DNA from: Pictodentalium vernedei
Taxonomy: Eukaryota > Mollusca > Scaphopoda > Dentaliida > Dentaliidae
Direction: 5' to 3'
Assembly: GCA_031216915.1 (NCBI GenBank)
Contig: CM062296.1
Span: 661,727,838-661,791,837 of the forward strand
Length of the DNA: 64,000 nucleotides
The notes below the pieces were generated by a model, which saw only the letters and a program-made list of their open reading frames with translations, did not search any database and was not told where the DNA came from. The position numbers were made by a program, and so were the translations under genes. Positions 1-10,720 of the stretch are shown in pieces (the first letter of the stretch is position 1; every line of letters begins with the position of its first letter).

Positions 1-87
1 CCGAGTCTCGCTCCGGGTTCTAAGGGTAGATCACGACTCGTCTTCGACTCGTCGTGATCTGCCCTAAGAACCCGGAGCTCGACTCGG
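1..87. repeat. Near-perfect palindrome (hairpin) at the window edge
   Basis: CCGAGTC at the left end pairs with GACTCGG at the right end. The inner arms CTCCGGGTTCT and AGAACCCGGAG, then GATCACGAC and GTCGTGATC, also pair around a short loop. The copy at 593-662 has the same layout, so this is a dispersed hairpin family. It may extend beyond the window. Confidence 0.8.
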
Positions 88-592
88 ATACATATTTTGT
101 ATATCCACATAATGGTAATAATCTCTCTATATATATCGTGTATCAGGACTTCCTGGTGCAAAATCTGTATCCTGCTGTATGCAAGCTCTTGCTTAGTTAC
201 GATTTGCTTACATTATTATTTATAGAACAGTACAAGCTTCCGAAAAGGGAGTTGTGAGAGGCCGTATATGTTTCTATAAATTAAAGGGAAAAAATACTCC
301 CAAAGTACAATTATTAAATTATGAAACCACGTTACTTTTATGTTGCTTCATCTGAATCGCAGGAAGCATTCACGTTGAAATAAAACACAGTTTCGAAATG
401 TTGAAGAAACCCGCTCAAAGTTTATCCTGGGTACGGAATTGTTCAAGGCATCCGCAACAGTTTCGATCGAAACGACAACAGTTTTATGTGTCTGAAAAGA
501 GACTCTGTAATCAAGTTATTGGCCCAACGATTGAGAATGGTAAGCTAAATCTACCACCGCCACCATTATGGGTATGTACGAAATGTTGTATC

Positions 593-662
593 TGAGTCTC
601 GCTCTTGTTTCTAAGGCAATATCTCAACTCGTCGAGATGTGTCTTGTAAGCAAGAGCTCGAC
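593..662. repeat. Diverged palindrome related to 1-87
   Basis: It shares GAGTCTCGCTC at the left and GAGCTCGAC at the right with the repeat at 1-87. The arms CTTGTTTCTAAGGCA and TGTCTTGTAAGCAAG pair imperfectly around an ACTCGTCGAG core. The flanking CATAATGG sequence is also shared, so the repeat unit probably extends rightward past the hairpin. Confidence 0.6.
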
Positions 663-1354
663 AATGATGCAACATTTTATAAACATAATGGTGATATTTA
701 TATTATGAATACGAAGTCTCTGAAAAAATATCTGGATCAATTCATGTTTACATATATAGTGGTCTATTGTCCCAGCTGTTAAACACAGAAATATGAAACA
801 TAAAAGGAAGTATGCAACTGCTTGAATTTTATTTTACATAGCGTATGCCAAGTAGGAATTCCACCAGGCATTTTGCTGGGTCTGAGTCACTGATCGGAAA
901 AGTCTAGAGATTTTCGGAAGTTGGCCCCGACGGGAGTCGATGCATGGTCTACGGCATCAAATCGTCTAGACATAAATGCTCTGCCACCACAGGCTATGAC
1001 TGCAGATATTTGCAAAAAGGTGTGAACCAAAGTATTTGGGTAGGATGAATACTCCCATTAAGTCATATAACAGGGCTGCAGTAATTATCCTCCGTGTGTC
1101 CGAAACGACAAGTATGGAAGGGAGACCATGACATCGAATGGCCCTCTCTCGCGGTTTTTAATTTTGTAAAAATGCATATGTGAATGGCGCCATGTTCTTG
1201 ATTCTAGACAAATGGTATCCGAGAGGTACACGAACCAGGGTTGATTGTGTCCCCCGGCCCATTAAGACCACAAATCGCGAGCCGATTGTGCCCACAGGCA
1301 GACCGATTACAACGGCAAAATTCCAGCCGATTGTGTCTGCGAGCCAATTACGCC
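663..1354. other. No supported gene
   Basis: AT-rich sequence with scattered stops. Short ORFs here have no recognisable motif. From 1180 the sequence is a degenerate GCCGATTGTG-like repeat leading into the hairpin at 1355. Confidence 0.5.
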
Positions 1355-1420
1355 TGCAAAACGTAAACCAATTGTGTCCGCAGTTCTACCTGCGGAGACA
1401 ATCGTCTTACGTTTTTTGCA
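1355..1420. repeat. Imperfect hairpin
   Basis: TGCAAAACGTAA at the left pairs with TTACGTTTTTTGCA at the right, and ATTGTGTCCGCAG pairs with CTGCGGAGACAAT. The loop is about 8 bases. It lies within a short degenerate repeat containing CCGATTGTG (1240-1470). Confidence 0.65.
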
Positions 1421-1587
1421 GATGTAATCTGCTTGCCGATATAATCAGCTTAATCGGTCGACACAGACGTTTATGTTGTCCACGTGATATACAGTACGAC
1501 ACCCGTGGACTGGGCATTTTCCACGGTGGGGGAATATTTCCACGGATACAATAGTATTAATTTCCAAACATTAATTACATGAATAAT

Positions 1588-1656
1588 CATCAAAAATTTA
1601 ATTAATGAAGCACCGGGTTCAACCCGGTGCTCCATTAATTAAAATTTTACTGATGA
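1588..1656. repeat. Hairpin with CACCGGGTT stem
   Basis: CACCGGGTT and AACCCGGTG meet at the centre. The outer arms TTTAATTAATG and CATTAATTAAA continue the pairing to TCATCA/TGATGA. No homology continues beyond, so this is a small palindromic insert or hairpin MITE. Confidence 0.75.
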
Positions 1657-2846
1657 GGACTTTTATTACCTGGTACACGCATGTTGGACATCACTGCCCA
1701 CGCGCGGAATACGACCAGTTCACGGCGACGATACTGTATTTGCTTCCCTAGCTACTAAATGATTTTTTCGCTAAGTTCAATTCATCATCTAATCTCATTG
1801 ATCAGTTATTTGAGATATCATTTTTACTAAATACAATATTAGCAAGTCATTATTCATAAATGCATTATTGTCGGACGCCATTTTCTACATAATTCTTACC
1901 TGGAATAGGTATCGTCTTCCGAATCACTGATCATTGTAACTAATCCCAGTAAACAAAACACAATTCACAACAGAACCCAACACACAATGCCAGTATTCGC
2001 TTTCAATACACACAGAAATCATTAAAGCTGGAATATATCTACCACTGCGTGCGAATGATAAAACACTGTGTTGTCCGAGACTGTCGGTCGATTATTTTTA
2101 TCCATCCGATGCGCAATATAGAAAAAAAGTTTTCCACTATAACGAAACGCCGTGATCGAAGTGTGCCACTTGGACGAGTACATCACCTGCTCTCTGTGCA
2201 CATTGGCATATTATCTGATTGGAGAATGCTGGTAGAACCAACTGTATTTTAATAATGATCGACGGGGTTAGAAACCGAAGGATGGTTATCAAAGCTTGCA
2301 CAATTAGCGAATGAATGTCTGAACTGTAACTCTTTCCCCGCTCAAGTTGTGGATACTCAAAGGCAGGAGAACTAGCAGACTGAGAGATATGAGGACTTCT
2401 AGAGGAGCCGGTAATATATGGGACAATCGGCCAAGGTAAACAGGAATCTAAGCAATAGCATATTTCAAAGTTCTACACAAGTTTATATGTTGGGAGGAGT
2501 GAAGGGGCGGGGAGCGGCATTTAAGAGCACATGGGCTTTCGATCTCATGTGAGAACTACGACAAGCCAGTGGCTGGCCAAACAGTTATTATTATTGAATG
2601 ACCTTTTTAACGCTTTTGGTTGCAGCGTAACGAGGTCCAGATAATCTTAACCAGCTCAGAGAAATAATATTAAACCATATATATGTTTATATAATGTTTA
2701 ATGACCCTATTGTGACCTGGTATGCCGTCAGACCTACTTAACTCTCAGAAGCCGGGAGTCGAGTTTCCTTGCCTGTGATGTAATACGGCAGGTAATCTGG
2801 TTGTGACGGTTCGGCTATCTTTGGGCTGGGGGAGAATTAAACACTG
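1657..2846. other. No supported gene
   Basis: Short open frames (for example 2049-2252) have no family motifs and no promoter or splice context that I can support. The base composition is ordinary for the window. Confidence 0.5.
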
Positions 2847-2914
2847 AGCAGGTGCTTCTAGTCAAGTGTCGTCTGCCTGAATAGGCAGACGACACTTGAC
2901 TAGAAGCACCTGCT
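2847..2914. repeat. Perfect palindrome, arms about 32 bp
   Basis: AGCAGGTGCTTCTAGTCAAG at the left is answered by CTTGACTAGAAGCACCTGCT at the right with only a few loop bases. The stem contains GCAGACGACACTTG, which also occurs near one end of the TTAA-flanked palindromic MITEs (5600, 32090, 35990), suggesting a sequence link. Confidence 0.85.
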
Positions 2915-3260
2915 TTACTGTAAGTTTTTCGCGGTATGTCATGTTCAATAAATTCATTCTGATTCCCCGGCGTCTAAGAGTTAACATAGCAGTGACATAT
3001 TTCAAGATTCTCTACAGATGGTCTTTTCAACACAGTCGTGCAATAGGAATAAAGTAAATTACATTACATCTTGTGATTGGAAAATAGCAATGGCATATTT
3101 CAAGACTCTGCACAGACGACCTTTTTAACACAGTTTTTAACCACCTCAAAGTAATGATATTAAAGCATTGATATTTTTATAAAATGTTCAACGGTTCTAC
3201 TGTGAGCTGGTGTGTCGTTCGAACTATTTAAGAAGAGGAAAAACTACTAGAAAAATTATA

Positions 3261-3514
3261 TTAACCCTTTACTCACTTCGAAAAAAAAGTCCTTTCCTTT
3301 GAAAAGAATTTTTTGAATTTATATTCAATTTTTCCCTCAAAATAATAGCCTATGACCCCCTCTTGGATCTAGCTCAATCGACTCGTTCCGATAAAACGTC
3401 ATAAAGTTTGGGTTTTTTTGCGACAAAAATTGTAAGCATCATAAAATTGGAGAGCCAATGGTTTTTGTGAATAACGCTGGTTGGTTTCAGACATTACGGC
3501 ATGTAAAGGGTTAA
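3261..3514. mobile_element. TTAA-flanked palindromic MITE (family A), diverged
   Basis: It begins TTAACCCTTTACTC and ends GTAAAGGGTTAA. The middle carries the family's CCTATGACCCC motif and a decayed central hairpin. TTAA duplications with CCCTTT termini are typical of piggyBac-type non-autonomous elements. There is no coding capacity. Confidence 0.7.
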
Positions 3515-3657
3515 GATAGACGTTTGGTTCTCGTAGCTTGCAGGGTGGGTGGATGAGGAGCCACATGTAGTATACAGCAACCCGTACTAATCTAAGGCAA
3601 TAGGTTTGTATATTCTGAACTTCGGGTAGTTTTCGTCAATAATATCCGCGCATGATA

Positions 3658-3875
3658 TTAACCCTTTACCCAATGTAACGTCCAACAGCACTGTTCACAA
3701 AAATACCATTCAGTTTTAATTATTTTTGCATTTTTGTCTCAAAAACATAGCTTATGACCCCTTCAAATGAAGGGTCATAAGGTATGTTTTTGACACATTT
3801 TTTTTTAAAAAAAATAGTTATTCAAGAATTTTGTTTACAAGTAGAATCTTCATTTCGTGTTAGGCAAAGGGTTAA
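3658..3875. mobile_element. TTAA-flanked palindromic MITE (family A)
   Basis: It starts TTAACCCTTTACCCAATG and ends GGCAAAGGGTTAA. The centre TTATGACCCCTTCAAATGAAGGGTCATAAG is an inverted repeat, with AAAAACATAG and TATGTTTTTG outside it. It is only about 140 bp from the previous copy. Confidence 0.75.
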
Positions 3876-4007
3876 CCATTCTGATTATCAAACCCCTTGC
3901 TATGACGCCGAACAAAATCGCACACTCCAAAAATACTAAACATAAATCAATACCAACATCCAGTATTTAGGAAATAAGTAACAGGTTGTCACGTCCCAAT
4001 AACTTCT

Positions 4008-4346
4008 TTATTAATTTATTGTGGTTTAACGACACTTTCGACAGCCGGGGTCACTTCGTGTCAGACAGTTTTACGGGTGGAGGCATCCGGAGTACCGGAG
4101 GGAACCACCGAGCAACAGCGGGCAACTGTCTGACTCCCCAACGTACTAACTCCAAATAAGCAGGGTCAGCATTGGTTGAAGACAAGTGAAACACCAACGT
4201 GCAGCATACCTTAGTACACAGCGCCACCGTGCTCCCACGTGCCTTGCCCAAGGACACAAGAAAGTTGCCCCTGGAGGAGATCGAACCGTGGACCTTTCAG
4301 TTTGAAGTCCAATGCCGTAACCACTGAGCCACCGCGGTTACGGCAA
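4008..4346 (-). mobile_element. tRNA-headed SINE, inverted relative to its neighbour
   Basis: Read on the minus strand it opens with GGTGGCTCAGTGGTTACGG (A-box-like) and GGTTCGATCTC (B-box-like). The body (GGGCAAGGCACGTGGGAGCA, then the GTTTTACGGGTGGAGG region) follows, and it ends in a TAATAAA tail. These are RNA polymerase III internal promoter elements, so it is a retroposed SINE and not a tRNA gene. The minus-strand frame across it is incidental. Confidence 0.8.
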
Positions 4347-4546
4347 TAAGAAATTGGGAAGTCCATGCAAATACATTTACTAAAACTCTTAATTTTGAAC
4401 TGTAATCCTGACTAATTAATATTCCAACTACATTATCGGGGCATGCCTTCGACGTATGCTAGACTTGATGATGTAGTTGAACTATTTTATTCCGTCGGGA
4501 CTGCACAGTACTATTTTTGACAACTAGTATGTACTTTTAGCGCAAG

Positions 4547-4882
4547 CGCGGTGGCTCAGTGGTGGTTACGGCATTGGATTTCAAACTGAAAGGTCCACGG
4601 TTCGATCCCCGCCAGGGGCAACTGTCTTGTGTCCTGTGGGCAAGGCACGTGGGAGCACGGTGGCGCTGTGTATTGAGGTATGCTGCACGTTGATGTTGCA
4701 CTTGTCTTCAACCAATGCTGACCCTGCTTATGTGGAGTTAGTACGCTGGGGAGTCTGACAATTGCACGCCGTTGCTCGGTGGTTCCTCCTGGTACTCTCC
4801 GGCTTCCTCCACCCGTAAAACTGTCTGGCACGAGGTGATCCTGGCTGTCGAAAGTGTAGTTGAATCCCAATAAATAAATGAT
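4547..4882 (+). mobile_element. tRNA-headed SINE
   Basis: A-box-like GTGGCTCAGTGG and B-box GGTTCGATCCC lie in a roughly 75-base tRNA-like head. The same body as the copy at 4008-4346 follows, with an AATAAATAAATG tail. Both copies are followed by the same GGGACGTGACAACCTGTTAC sequence, so the pair forms a long inverted repeat with a loop of about 200 bp. Confidence 0.82.
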
Positions 4883-4888
4883 TGGGAC

Positions 4889-4991
4889 GTGACAACCTGT
4901 TACTTATTCCCAGTTCCTTATTCGACATTCGTTATCAACCGATTTTATCGGTTGATAACGAATGTCGAATAAGGAACTGGGAACGACTGTC
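4889..4991. repeat. Palindrome family D: GTTGATAACGAATGTCGAAT
   Basis: TTCCCAGTTCCTTATTCGAC at the left and GTCGAATAAGGAACTGGGAA at the right form a near-perfect hairpin centred on CGATTTTATCG. Other copies are at 6094-6214 and 53650-53985. The left arm is continuous with the 3' end of the SINE. Confidence 0.82.
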
Positions 4992-5575
4992 ACTTCCGAG
5001 TATTATTCTAAAATCAAAAAGTTCAGAAATATTGTGCTATAGACTGTCTTAATCAGGCTCCAGCCTGAATAAAATCTTTTAACACCATTAATTTTGAAAC
5101 CTTTAAAGATGAAAGGTTTTTTCTACTTTTTCCTGTCAAAATCTCTATTTACCCCCCAAAATAACCCAAGGCGATTAATCGTGGACATCACAAAACGTAT
5201 TAAAACAAACAGAATTGAAAAACGTGGTTCAAGACTCGCTTTTTCTCAGTCAGTAAAGCAAAAAAGCATGACAATTACTTGCCGATGGGTAGCGCTTCTG
5301 TGTGCGTACTCGTACAACGTAAGGTAACAGAGGATTTGTGTATCAATTTGCTGCACATATTTTTTCTGTTAAATCATCTTTGTGCAGATGTAACATGAAT
5401 ATGTTTGATTAGTAAAATATGTTTGATTGGTAAAAACATCTCGCGCAAAAACAAGGGATATGACAGATGTAACCTCCCACATCTCCACCACGTTCTTGTA
5501 AAGATCCATGTCTCTAGGTAGGTTTGGACACCATCTCCGAGCCTGCGGGTTCTTGAGTGTCGATCAGGTTGGTGT
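4992..5575. other. No supported gene
   Basis: One 77-codon frame (5094-5327) is lysine/phenylalanine-rich with no recognisable domain, and I do not support it as a gene. Nothing else structured is seen. Confidence 0.5.
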
Positions 5576-5826
5576 TTAACCCTTTACCTAACATGAAAAG
5601 CAGACGACACTTGCAAAAATAATTCTTGAATAACTAATTTTTTTCATTTTTTGTCTCAAAAACATAGGTTATGACCCCTCATTGGAACGAGCTCGTCGAG
5701 CTCGTTCCAATGAGGGGTCATAACCTATGTTTTTGAGACAAAAAATGAAAAAATAATGAAAATTAATTGACGAGTTTTGTGAATAGCGCTGGCCGGTTTT
5801 GGCCGTTACGTTGGGTAAAGGGTTAA
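5576..5826. mobile_element. TTAA-flanked palindromic MITE (family A), well preserved
   Basis: TTAACCCTTTACC and GGTAAAGGGTTAA are the ends. The centre GAACGAGCTCGTCGAGCTCG and the flanking TCATTGG/CCAATGA and AAAAACATAGGTTATGACCC arms make a hairpin with a stem of about 60 bp. It is close to the copies at 31859 and 35965, so the family was recently active. Confidence 0.88.
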
Positions 5827-6093
5827 CTCCGAAGAGCAAAATTGAGATTTAACTAGTTAAATACTGGAAGCTCAATTATGTGACCTATTCAGGCATGCTG
5901 GTATCATGATTAGAAGACTTTTGTTCCCCACCCCTACCAACCTCCACCCCCCCCCCCCCTCCACCCGAAAAAAGAAAAGGAAAATAGTAGAATGCAATAT
6001 TTATAATGCAAGATGAAAATTGAACAAAATGCCTGTATTTCATATCTAAATCGGTTTGCTTTCTATTCTCAACGAGAGCCATAAGCCGCGCAG

Positions 6094-6214
6094 TAATTCG
6101 AATAAGGAACCGGGAACCGTTCGTCCATTACTTATTCCCAATTCCTTATTCGACATTCGTTATCAACCGTATTAATCGGTTGATAGCGAATGCCGAATAA
6201 GAAACTGGGAATAT
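6094..6214. repeat. Palindrome family D copy
   Basis: CCTTATTCGACATTCGTTAT and the right-hand ATAGCGAATGCCGAATAAG pair around AACCGTATTAATCGGTT. An extra GAATAAGGAACCGGGAA arm lies on the left side, so the unit is partly duplicated. Confidence 0.78.
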
Positions 6215-7108
6215 GTGATCAGTGTGGAGGTTGTCATGCGAAACACCGACAAAATGGTGCTACATTTTTGCATTTGTGCTATATTATACTGGCGTTTATT
6301 GAGCAGATGGTCTAGTTTTAAAGGAAAATGCGGACACAAACTTCGTTTTGTTCAGGTTTTGCATTGCACATAGATTAAATATCGATTTAGCAAATTAGAT
6401 CGATGACCCTATTACGCGGGAAGTAAGGCAGCGGAGAGTCAACTAAACTAGCGACAATGCATAGGGGCGAATATGTTTGCATGCGAGCATCGCTGTTTGT
6501 TTTATCATCATTTTTATTTCTATAAAGATGCTTGTTTTTTGTATTTTGTAGTGTCGGGGTGTTGCGAGTGTGTAACAGTAGAGATCATTTATCAAGAAAG
6601 ACTTGCAGACACTCAACCTTCAAAGACAGAGCCATCTTTTGTCAACAGAAATTGATAATTTATATGTTTTCCTCTCAAAGCATGGTCCTCTTGTTGTCCC
6701 TATTATGTTTAGTTACATTCTAGTGGGAATACGGTACAGGAAAAATCCAAACAAAAACGCACAAAAGTAACAGTGCATGGTGAAGTAAGGTGAACAAAAA
6801 GTAGAGAGGTATCATTAAGGTTTAAAAAATCCATATGTACTTGACAAAAAAATCCTTTTTTGCATATTTTTTAATTTTTTAATGTTTACTTTTTTTTAAT
6901 TATTTCATTCCAAAACTCAGTAAAGATAAAAAGAACATTTAAATGTGGTTCGATATTGCAAAGTCATTCAGCGAAGCACAACAATCGCTGAGTAGGTCAA
7001 GAGAAATGTGTTTTTCGTCGTTTATTGTTACAAAAGCCTTGTTTGCCATTCACGAAATGAATGGTAACTTTTTTACGGCGGAGAAGGTAGTGGCTGCCGA
7101 TGCGGTTT
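6215..7108. other. No supported gene
   Basis: AT-rich DNA with homopolymer runs near 6850-6910. Frames near 6473-6723 are short and hydrophobic with no family resemblance. Confidence 0.5.
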
Positions 7109-7426
7109 AGAGCTGAAACGGTTAATGGGTTTTCTTGATTGATTAATCACATGGACAAAAATTGGTTAACCGATTAATCACTTGCTCTTATAGGTAACTG
7201 AATAATTGCCGTACCGTTGACGTAAAGGACAAAATCGACTAGCTCTATATACAAAAATCTCCATTCAGAGAGCCCGTTCCAATTAGGGATCATAAGCTAT
7301 GTTTTTGAGACAAAAATTGAAAATTTTTAGTAATTCAAGAATCTATTTTGTAAATGTCGTCTGCTACCCGCAATGGGTAAAGGTTAACTTAAGAATGACC
7401 AGTTCCAGCTACTGATACAGTATAAT
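7109..7426. mobile_element. Truncated MITE family B (nested family A remnant)
   Basis: It begins AGAGCTGAAACGGTTAA like the copies at 26979 and 32210 and follows them up to CTACTGATACAGTATAAT, where homology stops at 7426. The nested family A MITE has lost its left half. The right third of family B is missing and Polinton-like sequence begins at this junction. Confidence 0.75.
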
Positions 7427-7564
7427 CCAAATAGGATTACAAAACATCTCCTGGTTCGGACGAATGCCATGAGAAAAAAAACAACGATTCCAGAGGACGA
7501 GACCGAAAGGGAGCAGAGGTTCAAAGTGAAAGGCAGGGGTAAAACCCACATGGGATGGGAATAA
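7427..7564 (+). pseudogene. C-terminal end of an unidentified ORF (Polinton-like remnant)
   Basis: An open plus-strand frame of about 45 codons ends at TAA 7562-7564. It is highly charged, with a basic/acidic stretch near RKKTTIPEDETEREQ and a basic end near KGRGKTHMGWE. Its start is missing because the truncated MITE abuts it at 7426. It lies 31 bp upstream of the next small ORF in the same orientation, consistent with tightly packed genes of a Polinton-like element. I do not recognise the protein. It is assigned to the remnant only by position, and chance openness cannot be excluded at this length. Confidence 0.35.
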
Positions 7565-7595
7565 AGAGTTCGTCAATTCGGTCACCGGACAGGGA

Positions 7596-7609
7596 ATGAC
7601 AACCACCAC
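7596..7609 (+). pseudogene. First five codons of a small ORF split by element E1
   Basis: ATG at 7596-7598 begins a frame that runs into the CACCAC target site (7604-7609) of E1. Removing E1 and one CACCAC copy makes the frame continue without a stop into 11667-11886. The intact gene would have been about 70-80 codons. This shows that E1 inserted into pre-existing coding DNA of the Polinton-like remnant. See the entry at 11661-11886. Confidence 0.6.
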
Positions 7610-7670
7610 AGTAGTATAGCTCGTATGTTTGGGGCATCATTGGCAGGACCCCGGTGCAGGACCCCGGAAG

Positions 7671-7852
7671 TGACGTCATGTCACGTGACGTAGTGGCGCC
7701 ATGTTGTGTTGTCATGGTAACCCGCGTGAGCGGCCATGTTGTGACGTCATCCCCATAGTGATACGTGGTGTTAGTGCGCATGCGCAGCGCGTGTTGTTAG
7801 GGTGGTACGTGTTTCCGTCGTCCATTTTGTATACTGGAGGCCGCCATCTTGG
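7671..7852. promoter_or_regulatory. Transcription-factor motif cluster in the E1 left terminal repeat
   Basis: In 180 bp: CRE TGACGTCA (7671-7678 and 7742-7749), E-box GTCACGTGAC (7680-7689), an RFX X-box-like GTTGTCATGGTAAC (7708-7721), NRF1-type TGCGCATGCGCA (7775-7786) and YY1-type GCCGCCATCTTGG (7840-7852). The cluster recurs in all arms of E1, E2 and E3. It would suit a strong bidirectional promoter or enhancer, but activity is inferred. Confidence 0.6.
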
Positions 7853-8579
7853 TTTCTATGGTATCACGTGATTGCTATGTTACCAATGGCTTCTAACAAG
7901 ACAGGGGTATGTTCGGAGGGTATGTTCGATTGAATCAGAGTAAATCTGATTACCACAAACAACCCGACAATCCCTCCAAATCACCAAAATCCACCCAAAA
8001 TCACCGAAATTGACTTTATTTCCCCAATTTATCGGCTTAGCACGTAGTGCTATGGTACTAAGGGGGTACCGGGGTTCATTCGACTGAAGTGGAGTAATGT
8101 TCTGGCTTAGAATTCTCCCAGAATCCCTTTTTTGGATCCCATGACGTGTTATTTCCCTATTAAGAATAGCACGTAGTGCTATAGGACAAATTTACCCAGA
8201 ATTCTCTGCTTCTATCTATATATGCAATAGTTTACGTCTATCTGGCCATGTTCCTTTGTTCTAGAGTATACTCCAGTAACGCAGAAAAGCCTATTAGTTG
8301 GAACAGCTTTGCTTATTATTACTATATTTAGCTATTCTAGTCTATTCTTGTTAGTTCTGACCCTATTCCTTGTACTCTTGTTGTTTCATTTATCTAGATC
8401 ATTTATATAAATTATAACTAACCAATCAGATTGCTTGATTTCCCATAACCTGTACTTAATCGTATAGAGTTATCTCCCCTTATTACAACGAAGTTGTATC
8501 AGATTGTCATCACATCTATATCCAATGGCAATATCCCCGGGCACCCCAATTTCGGCATCCCTTTTTTGAAAAACATATG

Positions 8580-9225
8580 ACCTTCGGCACCCCTTTTTTG
8601 TCATATGTGCTTATGTGAAAAATCACAATGTGACACAATGTGCCCTAGCACATAGGCACATGATTTATGTGCCGATATGTGCTTATGTGAAAAGGCACAA
8701 TGTGACACAATGTGCCCTATCACATAGGCACATACGGGTATTTGAGGATACCTATTGCCTGGTATTGTATTATTCGAGGATACCTACTAGAGAATCCCTT
8801 TTTTGCCATATGTGCTTATGTGAAAAAGCACAATGTGACACAATGTGTCCTAGCACAAAGGCACATGCTTTATGTGCCGATATGTGCTTATGTGAAAAGG
8901 TACAATGTGACACAATGTGCCCTATCACATAGGCTCATACGGGTATTTGAGGATACCTATTGCCTGGTATTGTATTATTCGAGGATACCTACTAGAGAAT
9001 CCCTTTTTTGTCATATGTGCTTATGTGAAAAAGCACAATGTGACACAATGTGACACAATGTGACCTAGCACATAAGCACATGCTTTATGTGCCGATATGT
9101 GCTTATGTGAAAAGGCACAATGTGACGCAATGTGCCCTATCACATAGGCACATACGACCAAAATGGGATTCCATAGCCACAGGTGTTTTCCAAAAGGGAT
9201 TCTTTAAAAGGGATTCCATGAAATG
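8580..9225. repeat. Subterminal tandem array, left arm of E1 (about 205-bp unit)
   Basis: Units starting at GTCATATGTGCTTATGTGAA recur near 8600, 8805 and 9010. Each holds CACAATGTGACACAATGTG, CCTATCACATAGGCACATA and GAGGATACCTA segments. The units contain internal dyads (TATGTGAAAAG with CATAGGCACA). The array resembles a protein-binding array rather than coding sequence. Confidence 0.85.
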
Positions 9226-9287
9226 GAATTCCTATCCGACTCCGTAAAATGGGATTCCGTGTTTTATCATCGACACTCGAGGGTATT

Positions 9288-9989
9288 CCCCTTCCCTATT
9301 AGAAGAATTCAGTTCAATGGGTTGTAGTTCATTAAGTTTAAAATTTATTCAGTTAAATGTCGTTAAGTTCAAAGGGTGTTTATTTATATTAGGTATAAAA
9401 AGTTCATTCAAAAAGTTCAAGGGTGTTAACATTGGCATATATTTAGGGGTTATAGTTCATTCAAACAGTTCAAGAGGGTTAATTATATATACCTTCATTA
9501 GGGTTGTAGTTCATTTCAAACAGTTCAAGAGGGTTAACATTGGGTTATATTTAGGGGTTGTAGTTCAATCTGATCAGTTCGATCTTCGTTCACTTTGTTC
9601 TGTTCACTTCGATCTTGGCTGTATTGGATCTTTGTTCATTTTTTATGGTCAATGCACTTCGAGTTTGCTTATATTCGATCAGATCAGTTCGATTTTCTTC
9701 AATTTGTTCTGGTCACTTCGATCTTGGTTGTGTTGGATCTTCGTTCTGTACCTTTATTGTTTTGTAGTGGTTGGTTGTCTCTGTTCAGTTGTTTCCAACT
9801 AGTTCGATCTTCGTTCATGTTGCGTCTGTTTAGTTAGGTTGTTGCATGTAGTATTTAGGGGTTAGTTACAATCCATTCAGATTAAAAAATTTATTGTATA
9901 TATTGGGTGTTAAGATTAAGTCAAAGTTTATGTTGTGTTCCCTTCGACCTTATTGTGGTTGATGAATTAGGCTTTATTAGTCACTTTCC
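9288..9989. repeat. E1 loop: degenerate GTTCA-rich tandem repeat
   Basis: The loop between the arms repeats variants of CAAACAGTTCAAGAGGGTTA (9420-9560) and then CACTTCGATCTTGG with GATCTTCGTTCA (9580-9830). Frames here are low-complexity readings of the repeats. Homologous loop sequence is not seen in E2 or E3. Confidence 0.6.
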
Positions 9990-10044
9990 ATACCCTCGAG
10001 TGTCGATGATAAAACACGGAATCCCATTTTACGGAGTCGGATAG

Positions 10045-10720
10045 GAATTCCATTTTATGGAATCCCTTTTAAAGAATCTCTTTTGGAAAACACCTGTGGC
10101 TATGGAATCCCATTTTGGTCGTATGTGCCTATGTGATAGGGCACATTGTGTCACATTGTGCCTTTTCACATAAGCACATATCGGCACATAAAGCACGTGC
10201 TTATGTGCTAGGTCACATTGTGACACATTGTGCTTTTTCACATAAGCACATATGACAAAAAGGGATTCTCCGAAAGGTATCCTAGATAGGTATCCTCAAA
10301 TAATACAATACTAGGCTATAGGTATCCTCAAATACCCGTATGTGACTATGTGATAGGGCACATTGTGTCACATTGTACCTTTTCACATAAGCACATATCG
10401 GCACATAAAGCATGTGCCTTTGTGCTAGGACACATTGTGTCACATTGTGCTTTTTCACATAAGCACATATGACAAAAAAAAGGATTCTCTAGTAGGTATC
10501 CTCGAATAATACAATACCAGGCAATAGGTATCCTCAAATACACGTATGTGCCTATGTGATAGGGCACATTGTGCCTTTTCACATAAGCACATATCGGCAC
10601 ACAAATCATGTGCCTGTGTGCTAGGACACATTGTGTCACATTGTGCTTTTTCACATAAGCACATATGACAAAAAAGGGGTGCCGAAGGTCATATGTTTTT
10701 CAAAAAAGGGGTGCCGAAAT
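10045..10720. repeat. Subterminal tandem array, right arm of E1
   Basis: Inverted counterpart of 8580-9225 with small indels. One unit lacks a CACATTGTGTCA segment near 10565. The two arms are therefore no longer identical, so the palindrome has existed long enough to accumulate changes and is not a simple read artefact. Confidence 0.85.

Noticed and set aside
4547-4622. A tRNA gene (also the heads at 4270-4346, 35009-35085 and 54340-54416)
   Set aside because: A and B boxes are present but the cloverleaf is poor, and each head is followed by the same SINE body and tail.
8580-9225. CRISPR-like direct repeats
   Set aside because: Units are 145-205 bp tandem repeats without unique spacers, in animal DNA within a transposon's inverted arms.
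9317-9837. A 161-codon hydrophobic frame that could be taken for a membrane protein
   Set aside because: It follows the degenerate GTTCA/TTCGATCTTGG tandem repeat in the E1 loop, and a second frame is equally open. The hydrophobicity comes from T-rich repeats.
8615-10664. Several 65-113 codon frames on both strands with repeated His/Asn/Val/Thr/Gln-Cys words (also at 37985-38359, 41279-41548, 44329-44876 and 46230-46777)
   Set aside because: They are readings of the TGTG/CACA subterminal arrays, mirror each other on the two arms, and have no promoter or stable start.
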